64,000 nt of DNA from Diaporthe sp. PMI_573 (taxonomy: Eukaryota; Ascomycota; Sordariomycetes; Diaporthales; Diaporthaceae). Position numbers and translations under genes: made by a program. Shown one piece after another: positions 23,443-33,462 of the stretch. Position 1 is the stretch's first letter. Each line of letters starts with the position of its first letter. Under the pieces are notes generated by a model. That model ran no database searches and was not told the DNA's origin. It worked only from the letters and a program-made list of their open reading frames with translations. The DNA is taken from the NCBI GenBank assembly GCA_021399435.1, contig JAJTUP010000045.1, positions 1 through 64,000 of the forward strand. Direction: 5' to 3'.

Positions 23443-26400
23443 AAAAACATCCCGGGTATGTCTGTCCAGCTGTTATCTCCATAGGATATGGTCGCCGCCT
23501 TTTGTGACTGGTTTGTGCCGGCCCAGATATGATCTGAAATGAAGATTCGGACTGGTTGGTTTCGGGCTCTGGCAAATCCAATGACCGCATCCATGTTCAG
23601 TCGCCATCTTGTGCTGTTGGTCGGTGTGATTGCTCGAAACTCCTCCCAATTGATCTGTCCTTCTGTAGTGATGACATTGTCGTTCAGCTTGCGCTGATAT
23701 CTCTCGGTAGGGTTACCATCGCGTAGTTCTTGCAGCATTTCGCGTAGGTCTGGATCCGTGGCTCTCATTTGTTCGTTTAGTATGACCACATCTTTGAATT
23801 CGTCGAACAGTTGAAAGCCCGCTAGCTGTTCTGCTGCGGCCGTGATGTTTCGAGGTGTAACGTCTATTGGCTCGTGGTCATTCTCCATGACAAAGGAAGT
23901 TGCCGCTGTTCTCCTCTTAGCTGGAAATATTACGGACGTGGCGCTGACAGGTGGGAACTGCGCAAAGTCGCCTAGCACTACCACAACAGGCGTACGTCCA
24001 AAGTATGCATCTTCGGTGTCGTGATAGCCCCTTAGGTGATTCAACCTCTTGCTGATCTTGCTGAATAGCTGCCCGGATATCATGCTGATCTCGTCGAGTA
24101 CCAGCATCTTAGTCTCCTTCCATTTGTTCATCAGCAGTTTCTCAAGCTTTGGTGAGCAATATCCTTTCATGTTGAGACCAATGGCCGAATGAATTGTTCT
24201 CCCGTTGATGTTGGCGGCTGCGGAGCCGGTGCTAGCTGTTATGCAGAGGGACCGGTGGTCATCCATCACCTGAAATAATGTTTCGATTGCTTGGATGAGC
24301 CAGCTCTTGCCGACGCCGCCACTGCCACCAACATATAGAAGAAATTGGTTCTTTTCTCTCTCTTGTGTATTTTGACTTTCCATTGCCTGTAGGTGGTGCG
24401 CAATTTTCGTCATCACCAGTGTTTGTCGGTTGTTGAGGTTTCGAGCAGTGCTGATCTCGCTGGCAGCGGCAGTCCATGACACCCTGTTTGAATATCGGAC
24501 CTGCATAGAAGGTTGGGTTTGGCGGCTCAAGTATCCTATGTCATTGTCACTAGTGGTCAGTTGAGGGATGTCTCGACCTGTGACTTACCTGCTGCATGGT
24601 ATCGAGCATCTGGGTTTGGGATTCCATCTAACTGCATTTCTAGGTCCGCACTTCCAGTCCCGAATCGAGATTCAAGTATATTGTGGTTTGCAACGTGTTG
24701 ACTTTTCAATAAACCACTTGTGTCGGTCCATGTTAGGCTGCAGTTTGACGGATCGGCGTTGGTCTCCCATCTGTGCTGCTGATCATCTGTGGATAGCATC
24801 TCGCTAAGTTCCTCATGCAAGGCTTGGAGGAAGTTGAGCCCTGCTTCATTCTTAGTTTCCGTGCGTAAGATGTTGTGCAAGATGTCCAGTTGTTCAGCCT
24901 CCGAGGCAGGTATCCCTTCTACTTCATCCTCGTCGTCGGAACGGTGGTAGTCGTCTGCAACGTGGTCCGCTTGTGCACACTTGTCTGCCCATGCCTCTGC
25001 GTCAACCCGTGCATCCTCAGCCGATCGCCTAATCAGGGCACAGTTCTCAACGTGAAAGAGAAGTCTGTCCTCCAGGTTTTCCTTTTGGACCGACCACACC
25101 TCATTGATGTCGTCAGCGCTGTCGTCTCGAAACTTTTGCCAGGGTATAAAAAGACCAAGATGCTGGATTTCGGCCTGAGCGGGGAAGTCTGTATCCTCGC
25201 TTTTGAATCGGGTGTCGATGTATCCTGATAAGCATGGAATAGCTTGGCGAGCTGTTTGCGTCTCTTGTACCCATTGTGAGGATAGGCCACTCCCTGTGGG
25301 AAACGGTACTAGGCCTGCCGATGAGAACTGTGTGTTGTTTGTAACTCGCTTGAATGAAACTAATGTCATATAGTCATATAGACACAGTGTCTGGTAGACT
25401 GGACCTCGATGTGGGTAGGCAAGCAGGTGGTTGAGTTTGACACCACTCTGCGTTATGGTAACATCCTCATCCAACTTCAGAAGGGGGTTCTGCCTCAATG
25501 CTATTCCACGAGCATGTGGCCAATGCTTGAGAACTGTGGTATACAAGCCTTGCATAGAAACAGTTGGCCAGGAGGAGTTGGTCGTCGGCATTGGTGTTAT
25601 AAACGAGTCGAACCCGAGCAAGTATGAAGCAACCTCCACTGATGACAGTTCTTGTTCTGTATTTATGCGGTTGGCTGTACGCATGAGGAATTGTCTTGAT
25701 CTATCAGCATATCCATCATCAGCTCGTGTTGTATCATTGCCTCTTTGCTCTTGCTCAGTCTGTTGAAGTTGTCGGACTTGCGCAGCGTAAGCAAGACGCT
25801 TCCACATTGGTAGGTCAAACTTGGTGGAGTAGTTGGTCATGTAATACATTGACGAGATGCTTCTTGCTTTGGTGTACATAAAAGATATGTCGTGGTTGAG
25901 CCGGAATGCTGAGGCCAATGCTCTATTGTACGTAACAACACGGTCGTGATTTCGTTCGAGCCTGAGTATGCAATCGTCCCCAATGTTGGTCTTGTCCTCT
26001 TTGGTCCAAGGAGCGCCGAAGCGGCAGTGGGTTGCCTTATACTTATAACAGGTTGCTGTGTGACGATGGAGTTGTGAAGTATATGCGATGCGGTTAGAAT
26101 CTCTGACGAGTCCTTCCCACGCCGTATTATGGTCAGTACTTGTTAGGTCCTCTAGAGGAGTATGGACATCCGGCTTTTCTATCACAGCCCGTACCGCTTC
26201 CTCCTCGTCCAAGACCTGACAGAATACAGTGTCAGCCCAACGCTCAATCTGTCGTTTAAGGGCCTCCCTCAAGTTTACGGTCTCCGGGTCGGACTGCTCC
26301 TGGGCGAACGTTTCGGATATTTGTGGAAGCTGTAGATTCCCATTCAACCAGATCATGCCGTGGAGGTGAAGCATGCCGCGTTCGTTGGTCTCGACTGCAC

Positions 26401-28657
26401 CAACGTAGTGGCTTACCTTACCTAGGCTCGAGAGTTTGCCGACTTGGATAAAGTGCTGGAAAAAAACGCTGATTTCTTGATGAAAGAAGAGGGCTGCGCT
26501 GACGGGATCCTCAATGCTGAATCTTATCCTCCTATAATTGTCTTCAAGGTTTTGAAACAAGTCTCTGATATTCTCTGGCAAGGCAGACTGGCATATACTC
26601 AGCCACTTCTTTATGGGACTGGTAAGGTCATTCGGATTGATTGTGAACCAAAGGACCGGGAGGCCGAAATGTATGATAGAGCTCTGGATCTTCTTCCGCA
26701 TTTGTAGTCGCGCCTCCGCAGACAGGGGAAATGAGTATCCGAATGATGATAACTGCTTCATGAGCTCCTGGACATCCACATCCCTTGTCTGCTTAGTGCT
26801 CTCCATCTCTTGAGCCGCGTTCTTCAGTCGTTCTGGTGTGAGGGACTGCCACCGACTTTTGAAGTGGCGAATTGAGGCTTTGGACATTTTTTGCATGCTC
26901 ACTCGTCGATTGTTTGATTTGACAAGTGTGTTGAAGATGAGGAACTGAAAGACGGGATGACGAGAGAAACGGCCACCATGGCGAAGTAGACAGATTTTCG
27001 CCCAGTACCGTAGTCTAAACCCGTCTTTGAGATGACGATCATCTTTAGCATTATCTTCATCTCGAGTTCTTAACTCGGGTAACTTTCTAATCCTTGCCCC
27101 GCCAACACCATATGGGAAAAGAGTTGGGAATGTCTTGGGCCAGAATTGGACGTCGTTGGTATCTGCAAATTCATTTCCGCGGCGGACGTGTATGTATGGA
27201 GTTGCTGTCTGAGTAGCTCTGAGCTGTACTCTTGCGTGAGGCAAATCGCTAGTTGCATCATCTTCAGTTTGTTGGCTGTTGGTTGATGCTGAACTCCTGA
27301 CTGCCGCACCCAGGGCATTTGCTGCAAATTGAAGCTGGTCTATATCGGTGCTTCTGAGGGAGCCCTCAGTATCGAATATTCCAGAGGAGTCACGTTCGTA
27401 GGTTGTATCCCTTTCATCGACTGGTATGCTAGTTGTTGCGTTGGATGAGTCTGAGTGCCTTTGAGTCTCTGCGTCTCCTGCGATTCCTATCCCCAGATCT
27501 TCTGGCATAACGTCTCCAGTCTCAGTTGTAGCGCCACGGTCCTCAGCCGTTGTGTAGTGAGCAGTGTTCATCTCCTCGTCCACAGTAGGCTCTGCGTGAT
27601 GTGCGCAGGCGCGAATTGCAGCTGTAACTCGTGTCTGTGTCCATCTGGAAAGCTCTTCGGTATCGATGACAATATTGCTATATACAGGGTTGTTTGCTTT
27701 AAGCCAGAACAGTGCTTTCTTGATTGCCAGCGGTCGGATTGTCGCATACATACTGAGGTCCTTGTCTGACGGTTCTTGTTTGCCACTCCAGGTAACGAGA
27801 AAATTTTCAAGGGTAGATTGCAAAGTGCGTGGTAGTACGTTGGTTGTCAAATCATCAATGTTACCAGGAAAGACACAGATATGACCCTTGATATGTTTCC
27901 TGTAATTTGTACCAACCCACTGTAGATCCATACGTAGCTTTGTTATGAAACCGAATGGTGTGTTAATACTGATGGCCCTCTCTTCAAGTGGTGTCAGGTC
28001 CATCAGCTCCTGGGGGTATCGGTGCATGCAGCGGAGATGTGGCTGCAGGAAGGATGCAAGTCTCGCAAGCTTTGCATGTCGTTGCTCATTCATTTGTCGA
28101 AAACTCATTGCTGTATGGCACGTCTTGCACGTTGGAACGGATGGTAACAGGCCATTCCCAAGGTGTTCAGTTCTGAAGCACTGATTACACTCTATGAGAA
28201 CCTGTATCTGATCTTGGGCCTCCTGCGTGAGATTCTCGTAGTATTTGTTCCACGGCCACGGGTTCTCAGACAACTCTTCCTTACGGCACATCACTTGACA
28301 CCAGTAACAATACGTCTGCACCGTATCTGCCAGATCTAGTCCTCTGATGATTTCGGTGTTCTTCTCGTAGCAAATTTTCGCTGTTTCTACTTGTGTTGCT
28401 CTTGAGATCGGGGAGAAGCAACCAAAATTCGCGGAGTCCAGCTGCTTCTCCGCAAAGCGGGTGTGTAAGGACTGGCTGACTGTTCGGAAGAGGTCTGATC
28501 TCTCGGTATCTGTCGCATCCGGTTTGCTTGGTGGTCGGGCACGTGGAGGGGGAGCAGTATCATGTAACTTTCTCTTTCGTTTGTTCTTCGAACCACGCGG
28601 ACGGCCCAGGGGCTGATGTTCAGAGGGATTATAATCTGAATCAGAATTCGGTGCCAT
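23440..28657 (-). pseudogene. Helitron H2 Rep-helicase, helicase truncated
   Basis: Exon 1 is 28657-24589. The intron is 24588-24536 (GTAAGT..ACATAG, 53 nt, the same length and position as in H1). Exon 2 starts at 24535. The N-terminus has one AT-hook (GRPRGSKNKRKRK), Cys-rich clusters, the HUH motif (MLHLHGMIW) and the tyrosine motif (YYMTNYSTK). The helicase has Walker A GGSGGVGKSW and Walker B LVLDEISM, but homology ends after WTDIPGMFFY at about 23441. The last 190 or so residues, with the conserved C-terminal helicase motifs, are missing. The open frame continues to 23313 through foreign sequence. Start at 28657 follows H1; the frame is open further upstream. It is a clear relative of H1, not a recent duplicate. 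Confidence 0.85.
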
Positions 28658-28935
28658 GATCACTAGAAAATTCAAGGTCGATGTTGTGTGCACTTTCAAG
28701 TTTGATTGCGGTCTTCTGGCTTCGAAGATTTGTTTATCTCCTCGTCCCATTGTGTTCGGCTATGTGTCCCGCTCAGCATAGTTCCGCAGTATTTCCAATC
28801 GGCCTTCTACGACTCTCTATATCCGCGGGTTACCATTCTCGGCATCAGTTTTCTATTGCCGAGATAACTGCTAGGTCTGCGGCTGTCTGCCGTGTATGTT
28901 TGATGCGTAATGCATTCATTATTTGAGCTTAATAA
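28658..28935 (-). other. 5' region of Helitron H2
   Basis: Upstream sequence of the H2 Rep-helicase, cut at 28936 by the MITE insertion at a TA. No partner ORF like that of H1 is seen beyond the MITE, so the H2 5' end is either lost or short. Confidence 0.35.
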
Positions 28936-28937
28936 TA

Positions 28938-29369
28938 ACGTAGTTTACCACCCAGCCGGTCATATCACCCAGCCGGTCAGTTTTTTTACATACAAAAAAC
29001 GTCCGTGCCAACCCTACCAACTTCTTCAAACTAGGCCTAATTTGGATGCAAATTTCAGTATCGATTAGGATTTATATAATAAAGTTACATTTTAAATATT
29101 AAAGTTCTAACTTTTAAATATAATTAGTTATATTGGAAAAACTAAAAAAGACCTCTGTAATTTAGTTTTTCCGATATAACTAATTATATTTAAAAGTTAG
29201 AACTTTAATATTTAAAATGTAACTTTATTATATAAATCCTAATCGATACTGAAATTTGCATCCAAATTAGGCCTAGTTTGAAGAAGTTGGTAGGGTTGGC
29301 ACGGACGTTTTTTGTATGTAAAAAAACTGACCGGCTGGGTGATATGACCGGCTGGGTGGTAAACCACGT
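28938..29369. mobile_element. 432-bp fold-back MITE with TA target duplication
   Basis: The element is an almost perfect inverted repeat with arms of about 205 bp and a short spacer near 29150-29160. It starts ACGTAGTTTACCACCCAGCC and ends with the complement (one G/A difference at position 6), flanked by TA on both sides. It has no coding capacity. The termini resemble those of the Fot1/pogo element at 60662-62986 (ACGTGGTTGGACACCCAGCC), so it is probably mobilised by that family. Near-identical arms indicate a recent insertion or a strong fold-back structure. It sits in the 5' region of Helitron H2. Confidence 0.85.
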
Positions 29370-29371
29370 TA

Positions 29372-29818
29372 TACAAGATTCCAAACTATGTTATTGGACT
29401 GTTCGTTATGTGTTCCTATTTCGTCGCCGGTGCACGGAACACGAAACATCCTTTGCAAGAGCATGTATTAAGAACCCTCGCATTGGCTTAGTACCGGTAT
29501 CGCCTAATGGCCTTAGGATCATAGTTAGGCAGTTGTGGGCGTCCTTGCAGATAGGGCCCACCGTCATTTGTTGTTGATTCGAAGGACACTAGAGGAAGCA
29601 TGATGTCGGGGGAATCTGAGACGATGCAACACTGATCAGCTCTCTAAGTTTTGATTCCATTATGGTGCTTGCCAGATGCATGCATTTCTGAGTTAACGTT
29701 TTGGTGTAGATACGTGTGATAAGCCAGTAGTGCATTCGCTTGTGTGGTGCACTCGCTTGTGGATTACATTAGTTGGCCTGGCTATCTATAAATATGCAGC
29801 TCTGTCATTCGCACCGAA
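29372..29818. other. no supportable gene
   Basis: Between the MITE and the NmrA-like gene no domain-bearing frame is seen. It should contain the 3' untranslated region of the minus-strand NmrA-like gene. Confidence 0.35.
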
Positions 29819-30718
29819 TCATACCCAGCGCCCCTTGTTCTCTTCAATCCACGCCTTGAAATCCTGTATTTCTGGGTTGGCGTTGCGGCAGGCCTCCACA
29901 TCGCCCCCGTAGCCTTCCTCCTCGAACCACTTGAACAAATCTCCGACAGTGCCTTTCAACACAAACTTGACCGCACTGGCCACAGGACAAGCGGCCAAGG
30001 GCATCGGCTTTCCCGTCGCCTCCTTGAAGATGGCATCAGCCTCGGGCTGCGTCAACTCATCGCCAGCCAGTGACAATGCTACATTCCGGTACTGGTCGAT
30101 ATGGATGATGCTCTGGGCGGCGAACCAGCCGATATCCTTGGTCGAAATAAATTGCAGCTTCTTGTTACCGAGCTGCTCCCACATGCGGCCGAATCCCTTC
30201 CCGTGAATGTCCGCCGATAGGTTCTCGAAGAAAGTGACAGGCCTCAAGATGGTGTAAGACAGGTTTTGGGGACTTTTGGCAGCCCGAAGTTCCAGGTGTT
30301 TCTCGATCTCATATTTTGCAATGAGATTCTTGACGTTGGTCCGATTTTTGGGGGATTCCTGGGGGCCTCCACGATCTGCGGACGAGTAGACGAAGTGCTG
30401 AGCCCCGTTGAGGACGGCGGCATCCACGACTGCCTTGCCCTGCTGCTCCTCCGCCTCGGTATTGGTTTGCACGCTAAAAACAGCCCAGACTGGTCCTGCC
30501 TGGCGGAATATATCCTCTGGGTTCGACATCTCCCCCTGTATTACAGTTACATTGGGAAGAGCGGCGAGCCTTTGCGCCCTTGAGCTAGCGGCATCGCGCG
30601 TGACTGCAGCGATGGCGAAGGAGCTAGCTTCGGGCGAGGCAAGGATGCTATCAATTACTGCACCGCCTTGCTTGCCAGTTGCGCCGAGCACCAGGATAGT
30701 CTTGCGTGAGGTTGACAT
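29819..30718 (-). CDS. NmrA-like NAD(P)-binding protein, 299 aa
   Basis: A single uninterrupted exon. The N-terminus TILVLGATGKQGGAV is the glycine-rich dinucleotide-binding loop of an atypical short-chain dehydrogenase. AVFSVQTNT, HFVYSSADRGG and YTILRPVTFFENL follow, in the order expected for NmrA/HSCARG-like proteins. These bind NAD(P) and act as redox sensors or reductases; many lack the catalytic Tyr-x3-Lys, and none is obvious here. The Met at 30718 is preferred because the Rossmann strand then begins at residue 7. An in-frame Met 11 codons upstream is possible. Length is normal for the family. It is divergent from the aldo/keto reductase downstream, with a hAT end between them. Confidence 0.85.
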   Translation of the reverse strand: MSTSRKTILVLGATGKQGGAVIDSILASPEASSFAIAAVTRDAASSRAQRLAALPNVTVIQGEMSNPEDIFRQAGPVWAVFSVQTNTEAEEQQGKAVVDAAVLNGAQHFVYSSADRGGPQESPKNRTNVKNLIAKYEIEKHLELRAAKSPQNLSYTILRPVTFFENLSADIHGKGFGRMWEQLGNKKLQFISTKDIGWFAAQSIIHIDQYRNVALSLAGDELTQPEADAIFKEATGKPMPLAACPVASAVKFVLKGTVGDLFKWFEEEGYGGDVEACRNANPEIQDFKAWIEENKGRWV

Positions 30719-30950
30719 GGTGAGAGTTGTACGGAGAGTAAAATGTGCCACGAAAAGATGGGTGCTGGTAAGTATGCTTGTATGAACTTGGTTGACTTGA
30801 AGCTAGCTGTATTTCTTGGCGATGAAGTAAAAATGTCTGCGAGGAAGACTTCATCTATCCATGTATTTATGAACCTGCCTCAATTCTAGGTTGGTTGATG
30901 GAAGCTCCCGGTCTGGTCAAGAAGTAGACGGCCGTTTAGACCCCCCGATG

Positions 30951-31075
30951 CAGGGTTCGTCATCGATCAAACAGTATAGCCTGTTTGATTTCTGTTTGAT
31001 CGATGGCAAGTCTGTTTGATCGTTGTTTGATCGATGGAGAGAGTGTTTGATCGACGAACGCATCGAACAGAGGCC
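30951..31075 (+). repeat. hAT left end with TGTTTGATCGATG subterminal repeats
   Basis: CAGGGTTCGTCATCGATCAA begins at 30951. The unit TGTTTGATCGATG or a variant then recurs five to six times to 31075, in direct and inverted form. A CAG-starting terminus with clustered motifs followed by a BED zinc finger frame is the left end of a hAT element. The preceding 8 bp (CCCCGATG) would be one target duplication; its partner was not found. Confidence 0.55.
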
Positions 31076-31251
31076 CCCTGTCGTTAATCCCCTTTAGCAC
31101 GTATCAACAAGTCGATACTCTAGGGGGTTTACAATATTTCCAATCTCGTCGGAGGCGGCTTCAGCATAGTCGTCTTCTTTATCCTTGTCTTGTCAATACG
31201 ACTTCGACTGCCGATGACCATGGTGTCGTCCTTCCTAATGCCGATTCCGAC

Positions 31252-32860
31252 ATGGAAACCGCAGAGATGTCGCCTCAACCACCGTCTTCAATAGTGCCAC
31301 CGTCGACCTCGTCATCTGCACCGGCACTAACTCCCGAACAGCCAGACTACAGCCTGTGGACAGCCGAGAAGTATGCTCGTTGGCCAGGACTAGTAGAGTT
31401 CCATGATACCCTCGCCGAAAGAAGTCAATGGTGGCGGTTTGGCTACAGGATGAAGGATGAACGAAGCCCCAAGAAGATATACTGGATTTGTTACCGCTGC
31501 TTCAAGCGCAACAGGCCCGCGACGAACCAATACACATACAACGCCTCGACCTGGAACGCTGTCGAAAAACACATGCGAAAAGCACACGGCATACTACGGC
31601 CAAACGCAACAGCTCCCCATCATTCTCGAAATCTTACCGAAATGATTGCAATCGATGCCCAACCCCCAGACCAAATATCCACCATGTCGAACGGACGCCA
31701 AAGTCTACAGCAGTCTCTGGAAGACACCAAAGCAGATTATCGCAGGCTGGGAACCAGCGGACTGCGAGTCTCAGTCCCGATACTTGGTGCTATGAGCATC
31801 GGTGATCAGCGATCAATGCCGTGGACTATCAATGAGGATGATGTACGTCTGTCTGCAACTGCTCATATCCAGGCCTGCTAAAATTGACCTAACTAGGCTC
31901 TGCCTTTGCTCAAAGCCGCATATGACAAGGGCCTGAATACTTGGGACACTGCAAACGTTTACAGCAATGGATCATCTGAATCCATCATTGGGAAAGCCTT
32001 GCAGAAGTACCAGATTCCTCGCGAGAAGGTCGTCATTCTCACCAAATGCTTCTGGGGCGTAAGCGAGTCTCTCGGTATCTCAATCCCTTGATCCATTCGG
32101 TGTGCCCACTAAGCTAACGAACAGCGCAGACGAGCTACATTGGCTGAACAGGGAGCCTTTTGAGAAATTGAAAGACTACCAGAACCAGTATGGGTTATCG
32201 CGTGCGGCTATTCTCAACCAGGTTGAGGCGTCCTTGAAAAGGCTCAACACGTCTTACATTGATCTGTTGCAAATTCATCGCTTCGACTCTACCACACCGA
32301 TAGAGGAGACCATGAAAACCCTCCACGATCTCGTGCAATCCGGCAAGGTTCGCTACATTGGCGCCAGCAGCATGTACGCAACCCAATTTGCCCGCATGCA
32401 ATTTGTGGCTGAGCGGAATGGCTGGACCAAATTCGTCAGCATGCAGAATCAGCACAACCTGCTTTATCGAGAGGAGGAGCGTGAGATGATCCGCTTCTGT
32501 GACGAGACTGGAGTGGGTGTGATTCCCTGGGCTCCCCTTTCGAGGGGCAATTTGGCAAGGCCAGTCGCAAACAAGGGCGAGACGTTAAGGAGCAAGCTTG
32601 AAGACGAATCTTTGACTGAGGAGGACATCGCGATTATTGGGCGTGTGGAGGATCTTGCCAACAAGCGAGGATGGTCTATGGCGCAAGTCGCTCTTACGTG
32701 GTCGCTGAGCCGCGTTGCCAGCCCCATCATTGGCTTCAGCAAGATTGAGAGGATCAACGAAGCATTGGACGTTCGTGGAAAAGAGCTGAGCAAGGACGAG
32801 ATTACGTACCTCGAGGAACTGTACAAGCCGAAGACTTACTTGGCTCAGGAGACTCTGTAG
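31252..32860 (+). CDS. aldo/keto reductase with hAT BED-finger N-terminal extension
   Basis: Exons are 31252-31842, 31897-32074 and 32130-32860 (499 aa). Introns are 31843-31896 (GTACGT..AACTAG, branch CCTAAC) and 32075-32129 (GTATCT..GCGCAG, branch GCTAAC). From about residue 160 it is a typical aldo/keto reductase ([20 protein letters not shown]). The tetrad is complete: Asp214 and Tyr219 (TWDTANVY), Lys247 (ILTKC), His306 (LLQIH). It would reduce aldehydes or ketones with NADPH. Residues 75-115 are a hAT-like BED finger (Cys80, Cys83, His107, His112), continuous with the reductase frame. A conventional start would be the Met at 31684. Whether the fusion is translated is unknown. Confidence 0.8.
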
Positions 32861-33248
32861 GGTAGATCAGGTAGATTTTCACGAAAAGTTCTATTGAGCT
32901 CCAAAACCTCAACCTCCATGTGGTCCGAGATCATCGTCTACAAATCTCAGACAACAAGGATTGCGGAGCCGTCTCACTAATCCTGGCGGGTTCGTGGATG
33001 GTGCTTGTCGGAGCGAGGTAATCGCTTCCTATCGTGGAGAAAGCCGAATTATCCGCCTAACCCACAAAACCAGTCATGGTCACTTCAGGTCGATCTGGGA
33101 ATCGAGTACCCGTGGGCTCCGGCTTCTACTCACCCACTGCTGGCGCTGTGGGTGCCAAAACCCCGCCACGGCCGAAACGTCCTCCATTCAGCCAACCCGA
33201 ATCAGATAGATGGCGATCGTGGTCACTGTATCGGACGCTAATGCAAGC
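32861..33248. other. no assigned gene
   Basis: This is the 3' flank of the reductase gene. A short plus frame (33076-33270) has a Pro/Lys-rich peptide (AKTPPRPKRPPFSQPESDRW) reminiscent of a retroelement gag start, but it is too short to call. A lost Copia 5' long terminal repeat could lie here, since Copia gag resumes on the other side of the LINE. Confidence 0.3.
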
Positions 33249-33368
33249 TGTCAGATTATCACCCTTTTAGGTATATGGGACGTGTAATTATGGTCCAATT
33301 GATGGGGTGGTCACTGTGTGTGTTGTCTTGATGTCTTGTCTGGGTTCTCTAGCGCGACCCCTCCCGTT
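33249..33368 (+). repeat. LINE 5' end fragment, inverted relative to the LINE
   Basis: TGTCAGATTATCACCCTTTT through GGTCCAATTGATGGGGTGGT matches the reverse complement of 38640-38698, the 5' end of the adjacent LINE. It continues to CCCCTCCCGTTGG, shared with 60262-60391. It then abuts the LINE 3' tail. The LINE is therefore flanked by inverted copies of its own 5' leader. Confidence 0.75.
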
Positions 33369-33462
33369 GGATGGATGGATGGATGGATTTTATTTCGCCC
33401 GGGGGGACACACCCCAGAGGGCCATGAGACTGTATGATGTTAGTAGGATTCAATCTGAATAG

